Source: Rutidosis leptorrhynchoides (taxonomy: Eukaryota; Streptophyta; Magnoliopsida; Asterales; Asteraceae). From it: a stretch of 64,000 nt of DNA. Both the position numbers and the translations under genes were made by a program. The notes beneath the pieces were generated by a model that saw only the letters and a program-made list of their open reading frames with translations, ran no database searches and was not told the origin of the DNA. Shown here one piece after another: positions 58,805 to 64,000 of this stretch. The DNA is taken from NCBI RefSeq assembly GCF_046630445.1, contig NC_092340.1:360014001-360078000 (forward strand), read 5' to 3'. Numbering within the stretch: the stretch's first letter is position 1; each line of letters starts with the position of its first letter.

Positions 58805-60768
58805 CGTTAAATTAGGGGTTCGGGTTAGTGCATAACTCGTTAATAAAAATACACAATTAGGGTAAAAGACGCATTTTCAAATATTAGCAAACAGTTCAGA
58901 AAAGCAACCATATTTAAAGAAAAACATGTGTGAAATAACAAAAGAAGGAATGAACGATGAGGCGCGCCATCTATCATTCGACGAGCTTTGTAATTACAAA
59001 CTGGGTATTTTCAATCACTTTTCTACACTAATCACCCTCATGAATTTATAATTAGAGTCTAATTTCATGCAAATGAGGGCATTGCATGATCTTAAGTGTG
59101 GGGAAAGATTATAAATTCTCTCGGATTTACACTTGGTTTTATTTGCCAAATTTTGTGAAAATTTGAAAAATTTTAAACTAAATGAATTCAAAATCATGTT
59201 TATACATATTTATGAATGATGAAAATTAGGTGTTAATACCGAAATTATCGTTACCTCGGAAAGGACATAAATGGAGAAACACCCTAAAACGCTTGAATTC
59301 ATTTAAAATGGAATAAAGGAGAATAAAAAGGCAAAGAAAGAAACTAAGTGTGGGGAGAATGTACCTAGTTATTCAATTAAAAACTATCTAGCACATGTTT
59401 CTGTAAAGTTTATTGCAGGTGCTTTTGTTTTGAATTAAATTAACTATTTTACCCGATGAAAGAAAAGAAAAGATGGATCTACACGATGAATCAATTCCAT
59501 CATTAAAAGGAAGTATAAGTCTTCCGAAAAAGACACGCGCTTCTTGATTTAGGTCAAGAAGTTGTCGTCCAGACCAGCTGTTGGTTGACGAAAAATCTAG
59601 AAAAGTCATCACTAAAATCAGCAGGAAATCCACGGACCTCAGCATCAAACAGGGTCGCCAAGTGGTCAGATTTATCCTAACCACGAGAAGGATTTATCTC
59701 GTACAATGGGGGGGACACCGTGCAAATTAGCTTGATAAGACTAATGAATCAGATCCCCAGAAAGGATAATCTCCTTAAAGATTAAAAATCAGCTTTTAAG
59801 ACTGATATTACTCAATCCTTGAGATTGACCTTAAAGATTGAGAATTCAAACTCATGGAATTCAATGATATCTAAACTCGAGCTTGAACGAGAATATATTT
59901 TGATCAAAATTATAAACCGATTTATTTTCTGAAAACCTATTTTCAATGAGTTCATTACCATTGAACGTAAAATCCTAGGAATTCACCTGGAATTCATTAG
60001 GTCACCTGAACCAAATCGGGTGTCAACCGTAAGAATGGTGGTTGCATAGCATGGTCGAAGACAGGACCTTGTGTCAGACCGAAAAATCATAGGATGATCT
60101 TTACTATTGCTCCTACAAAGGATAGTAATAGCATCCGACATATTTATAGACCATAATCAAAAGCAAGTCACGGGACATTGCCTTAACAGTTGCTTGTTCA
60201 TCGCTTTCCTTTACAGCCGGACGGTAGTTTGCCGAAAGGTAATATACGGGACAAGTAAACTGGACGTGTTGCTTTCCTAATACAAGGTTAGCAAGTGGGT
60301 GACACCAAACCATAAGTTTTGAGCTAAAATTTTCAAATCTGAAACCCACAAAACCCACAAAAATATTTTGCAAACACCGGTGAAGGGTTATTCCGGAAAA
60401 CTTGTCTAGGGTAAAATCTAGCTTGAATTTTCAAAAGATCAAATGTTTTCATAAAGATCCAATTTCCTAACGGATCTAAATTTTCATAGTCATGTGGGAC
60501 TGTAAACCGCCTTTCAAATGTGCACTTTGCTTTGGAAACCGAAAGTAAATCGGCTATTTGATTGCAAGTGTCGTTGACCTAAACTCGAGGCAACTGTGGA
60601 TGACACACCCACCTTTAACCATGGTTCTATCGTTACTACCATTGTTTATATCACCATATCAAAATCACTGATGTACAAAGTGTGATGAATAAAAAAGTGA
60701 TTCATGTATGTTTTTATTTCAAGTTATGTATTGCTTGAGGACAAGCAACGTTTAAGTGTGGGGATGTT
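58805..60768 (+). other. Non-coding 3' internal region of C with repeated polypurine-like motifs
   Basis: AAGTGTGGGGA or near copies occur at 58777, 59094, 59346 and 60754; the last abuts LTR2 and is the presumed polypurine tract. No pol coding is present. The final 1.2 kb is conserved in C' (17859-19085). Short ORFs, such as those near 59388 and 60113 on the minus strand, have no motif support. Confidence 0.7.
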
Positions 60769-61373
60769 TGATAAGGCTAAAAAGGAACATATATTTCATA
60801 GCAATATCCCTCCTAAATAATAGGTTTTCATATGTAATTGTATTATATTTTCATTGTAATTGTTTAAATAAATAAGTGCGAAGACAAAAGGCGAAAACGA
60901 AGATTTGAAGACACAAACGTCCAAAAAGCTCAAATGTTCAAGATACAATTCAAAAGGTTCAATTTATTGATGAAAAACGTCTCAAAATGACAAGAGTACA
61001 AGTTACAAAACGCAAAGTACATGATATTAAATTGTACGCAAGGACGTTCGAAAATCCGGAACCGGGACATGAGTCAACTATCAACGCCCGACGCAACGGA
61101 CTAAAAATTACAAGTCTACTATGCACAAGAATATAATATAATATATAAATAATTATATTAATTATTTATATTTTATATTTATATATTTATTATGTCGACA
61201 AGCTAGGAGCCAAAAGTTTGTGAGCTGGATTTTCAAACTCCACGACTCGCGGAGTTTGAAGGCCAAAAACTCCATGACTCGCGGAGCTGCCAAATTCCAA
61301 AATGCCTATAAAAGGTCACGAATTCTGCGAGTAAAAATCACATAATAATAATAATACTCCTCTAATAATAATA

Positions 61374-61458
<85 letters not shown>

Positions 61459-62033
61459 ATAGGGTAGTTTTATATTAGATTAGTTTGGGCTATATAAAGG
61501 TTATTTTACAGGTTTTTGAAGTCAAAATTCTGTCCGTGTAACACTACGCGATAAATACTCAATGTAAGTTATGTTCTCCTTTTTAAATTAATGTCTCGTA
61601 TTTAAGTTATTATTATGCTTATTTGAGCCAAAGTAATCATGATGTTGGACTAAATATTAAAGATGGAGTAATTGGGCTTTGTACCATAATTGGGGTTTGG
61701 ACAAAAGAACTACACTTGTGGAAATTAGACTATGGGCTATTAATGGGCTTTATATTTGTTTAACTAAATGATAGTTTGTTAATTTTAATATAAAGATTTA
61801 CAATTGGACGTACCTATAAATAACCACATACACTCGATCGGACACGATGGGCGGGATATTTATATGTACGAATAATCATTCATTTAACCGGATACGGGAA
61901 TGGATTAATAGTCTATGGAATTATTAAAACAGGGGTGAAATTATGTACAAGGACACTTGGCATAATTGATAAAACCTTGGGTTACACGCAGTCGATAACC
62001 TGGTGTAATTATTAAACAAAGTATTAAAACCTT
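60769..62033 (+). repeat. Second LTR of C, truncated
   Basis: It begins TGATAAGGCTAAAAAGGAAC like LTR1 and runs colinearly, including the palindromes (61238, 61270) and (AT)n (about 61378-61453). It stops in AAAACCTT where D begins. Confidence 0.85.
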
Positions 62034-64000
62034 TGAAATGTCCCGTTCTTATTGATTAAAAACGTTCCATATTAATTGATTTCGTTGCGAGGTTTTGACC
62101 TCTATATGAGACGTTTTTCAAAGACTGCATTCATTTTTAAAACAAACCATAACCTTTATTTCATAGATAAAGGTTTTAAAAAGCTTTACGTAGATTATCA
62201 AATAATGATAATCTAAAATATCCTGTTTGCACACGACCATTACATAATGGTTTACAATACAAATATGTTACAACAAAATAAGTTTCTTGAATGCAGTTTT
62301 TACACAATATCATACAAGCATGGACTCCAAATCTTGTCCTTATTTAAGTATGCGACAGCGGAAGCTCTTAATAATCACCTGAGAATAAACATGCTTAAAA
62401 CGTCAACAAAAATGTTGGTGAGTTATAGGTTTAACCTATATATATAAAATCGTAACCATAGACCACAAGATTTCATATTTCAATACACATCCCATACATA
62501 GAGATAAAAATCATTCATATGGTGAACACCTGGTAACCGACATTAACAAGATGCATATATAAGAATATCCCCATCATTCCGGGACACCCTTCGGATATGA
62601 TATAAATTTCGAAGTACTAAAGCATCCGGTACTTTGGATGGGGTTTGTTAAGCCCAATAGATCTATCTTTAGGATTCGCGTCAATTAGGGTGTCTGTTCC
62701 CTAATTCTTAGATTACCAGACTTAATAAAAAGGGGCATATTCGATTTCGATAATTCAACCATAGAATGTAGTTTCACGTACTTGTGTCTATTTTGTAAAT
62801 CATTTATAAAACCTGCATGTATTCTCATCCCAAAAATATTAGATTTTAAAAGTGGGACTATAACTCACTTTCACAGATTTTTACTTCGTCGGGAAGTAAG
62901 ACTTGGCCACTGGTTGATTCACGAACCTATAACAATATATACATGTATATCAAAGTATGTTCAAAATATATTTACAACACTTTTAATATATTTTGATGTT
63001 TTAAGTTTATTAAGTCAGCTGTCCTCGTTAGTAACCTACAACTAGTTGTCCACAGTTAGATGTACAGAAATAAATCGATAAATATTATCTTGAATCAATC
63101 CACGACCCAGTGTATACGTATCTCAGTATTGATCACAACTCAAACTATATATATTTTGGAATCAACCTCAACCCTGTATAGCTAACTCCAACATTCACAT
63201 ATAGAGTGTCTATGGTTGTTCCGAAATATATATAGATGTGTCGATATGATAGGTCGAAACATTGTATACGTGTCTATGGTATCTCAAGATTACATAATAT
63301 ACAATACAAGTTGATTAAGTTATGGTTGGAATAGATTTGTTACCAATTTTCACGTAGCTAAAATGAGAAAAATTATCCAATCTTGTTTTACCCATAACTT
63401 CTTCATTTTAAATCCGTTTTGAGTGAATCAAATTGCTATGGTTTCATATTGAACTATATTTTATGAATCTAAACAGAAAAATTATAGGTTTATAGTCGGA
63501 AAAATAAGTTACAAGTCGTTTTTGTAAAGGTAGTCATTTCAGTCGAAAGAACGACGTCTAGATGACCATTTTAGAAAACATACTTCCACTTTGAGTTTAA
63601 CCATAATTTTTGGATATAGTTTCATGTTCATAATAAAAATCATTTTCTCAGAATAACAACTTTTAAATCAAAGTTTATCATAGTTTTTAATTAACTAACC
63701 CAAAACAGCCCGCGGTGTTGCTACGACGGCGTAAATCCGGTTTTACGGCATTTTTCGTGTTTCCAGGTTTTAAATCATTAAGTTAGCATATCATATAGAT
63801 ATAGAACATGTGTTTAGTTAATTTTAAAAGTCAAGTTAGAAGGATTAACTTTTGTTTGCGAACAAGTTTAGAATTAACTAAACTATGTTCTAGTGATTAC
63901 AAGTTTAAACCTTCGAATAAGATAGCTTTATATGTATGAATCGAATGATGTTATGAACATCATTACTACCTTAAGTTCCTTGGATAAACCTACTGGAAAA
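62034..64000 (-). mobile_element. B-type LTR (D) inserted in the second LTR of C
   Basis: It starts TGAAATGTCCCG like both B LTRs and is colinear with 42286-44250 and 52307-54270 to the window end, with more differences towards the right. Only part of the LTR is visible, so it cannot be said whether D is a solo LTR or a full element. A small ORF near 62782 recurs in all three B-type LTRs and is not supported as a gene. Confidence 0.85.

Larger units (their letters stand above)
54842..62033 (+). mobile_element. Non-autonomous Athila/Tat-like element C, second LTR cut by D
   Basis: LTR1 is 54842-56745 and LTR2 starts at 60769, broken at 62033 by insertion of D after 1,265 bp. The LTRs are nearly identical apart from AT-tract length and scattered changes. 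The internal region (56746-60768, about 4 kb) has a tRNA-Asp-type primer site, a decayed gag-like ORF and no protease, RT or integrase. C is therefore a large retrotransposon derivative dependent on an Athila-type partner. C' (15841-19085) is a diverged relative in the opposite orientation. Confidence 0.85.

Overview
The window looks like nuclear DNA of a flowering plant, most likely a dicot with a repeat-rich genome. It is AT-rich, has plant-type GT..AG introns, a plant DnaJ gene, a type-B cytokinin response-regulator fragment, and plant Ty3/gypsy retrotransposons of the chromovirus/Tekay-like and Athila/Tat-like lineages. The style of the LTRs suggests Asteraceae, but that is inference. No rRNA, CRISPR or bacterial-type operon was seen, and there is no convincing functional tRNA gene.

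Left edge (1-2400): the only clearly cellular, intact gene, a minus-strand DnaJ protein whose C-terminal half lies outside the window. 2400-14536 is intergenic DNA with decayed class II elements. It holds a possible non-autonomous element (3171-3880), a Harbinger-type transposon with divergent broken ORF1 and transposase (8416-10985), a 4-kb minus-strand solo LTR (4118-8164) with 5-bp target duplications, two Helitron-like 3' ends (12101, 12289), and a two-exon fragment of a type-B response regulator with intact splice sites (13124-13832).

14537-64000 is one deep stack of nested LTR retrotransposons. LTR fragment F (14537-15840) was invaded by a minus-strand Athila/Tat-like element C' (15841-19085). 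C' was interrupted by a plus-strand Athila element A (LTR 19086-20845; gag and protease to 23968; RT/RNase H/integrase 40513-42285). A was itself split twice. First, by non-autonomous chromovirus-like element X (23969-40507), which contains non-autonomous element Y (27479-34732). Second, by minus-strand Tekay-like element B (from 42286), whose right LTR was cut by non-autonomous Athila-like element C (from 54842), whose own second LTR was cut by another B-type LTR, D (62034 to the window end). Exact TSDs and resumption of the split reading frames support these joins. The right halves of A, B, C and C' lie beyond the window.

Gag-pol coding is broken in A, B and C and almost lost in X and Y. 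The premature stops that can be interpreted are mostly C-to-T or G-to-A changes (CAA to TAA, CAG to TAG, CGA to TGA, TGG to TAG/TGA), as expected of methylated, silenced DNA. X and Y have nearly identical LTR pairs but little or no coding capacity, so they were probably moved in trans.

Most interesting points: (1) B carries two intact extra ORFs between primer site and gag, one an apparent F-box protein. (2) X and Y, with different LTRs, share a twin-hairpin module with compensatory base changes. (3) Several LTR families carry multiple copies of CpG-rich palindromes at regular spacing, nine copies with a 20-bp step in A. The palindrome sequence has been swapped between C and C' while flanks, 32-bp spacing and TATA position stayed the same.
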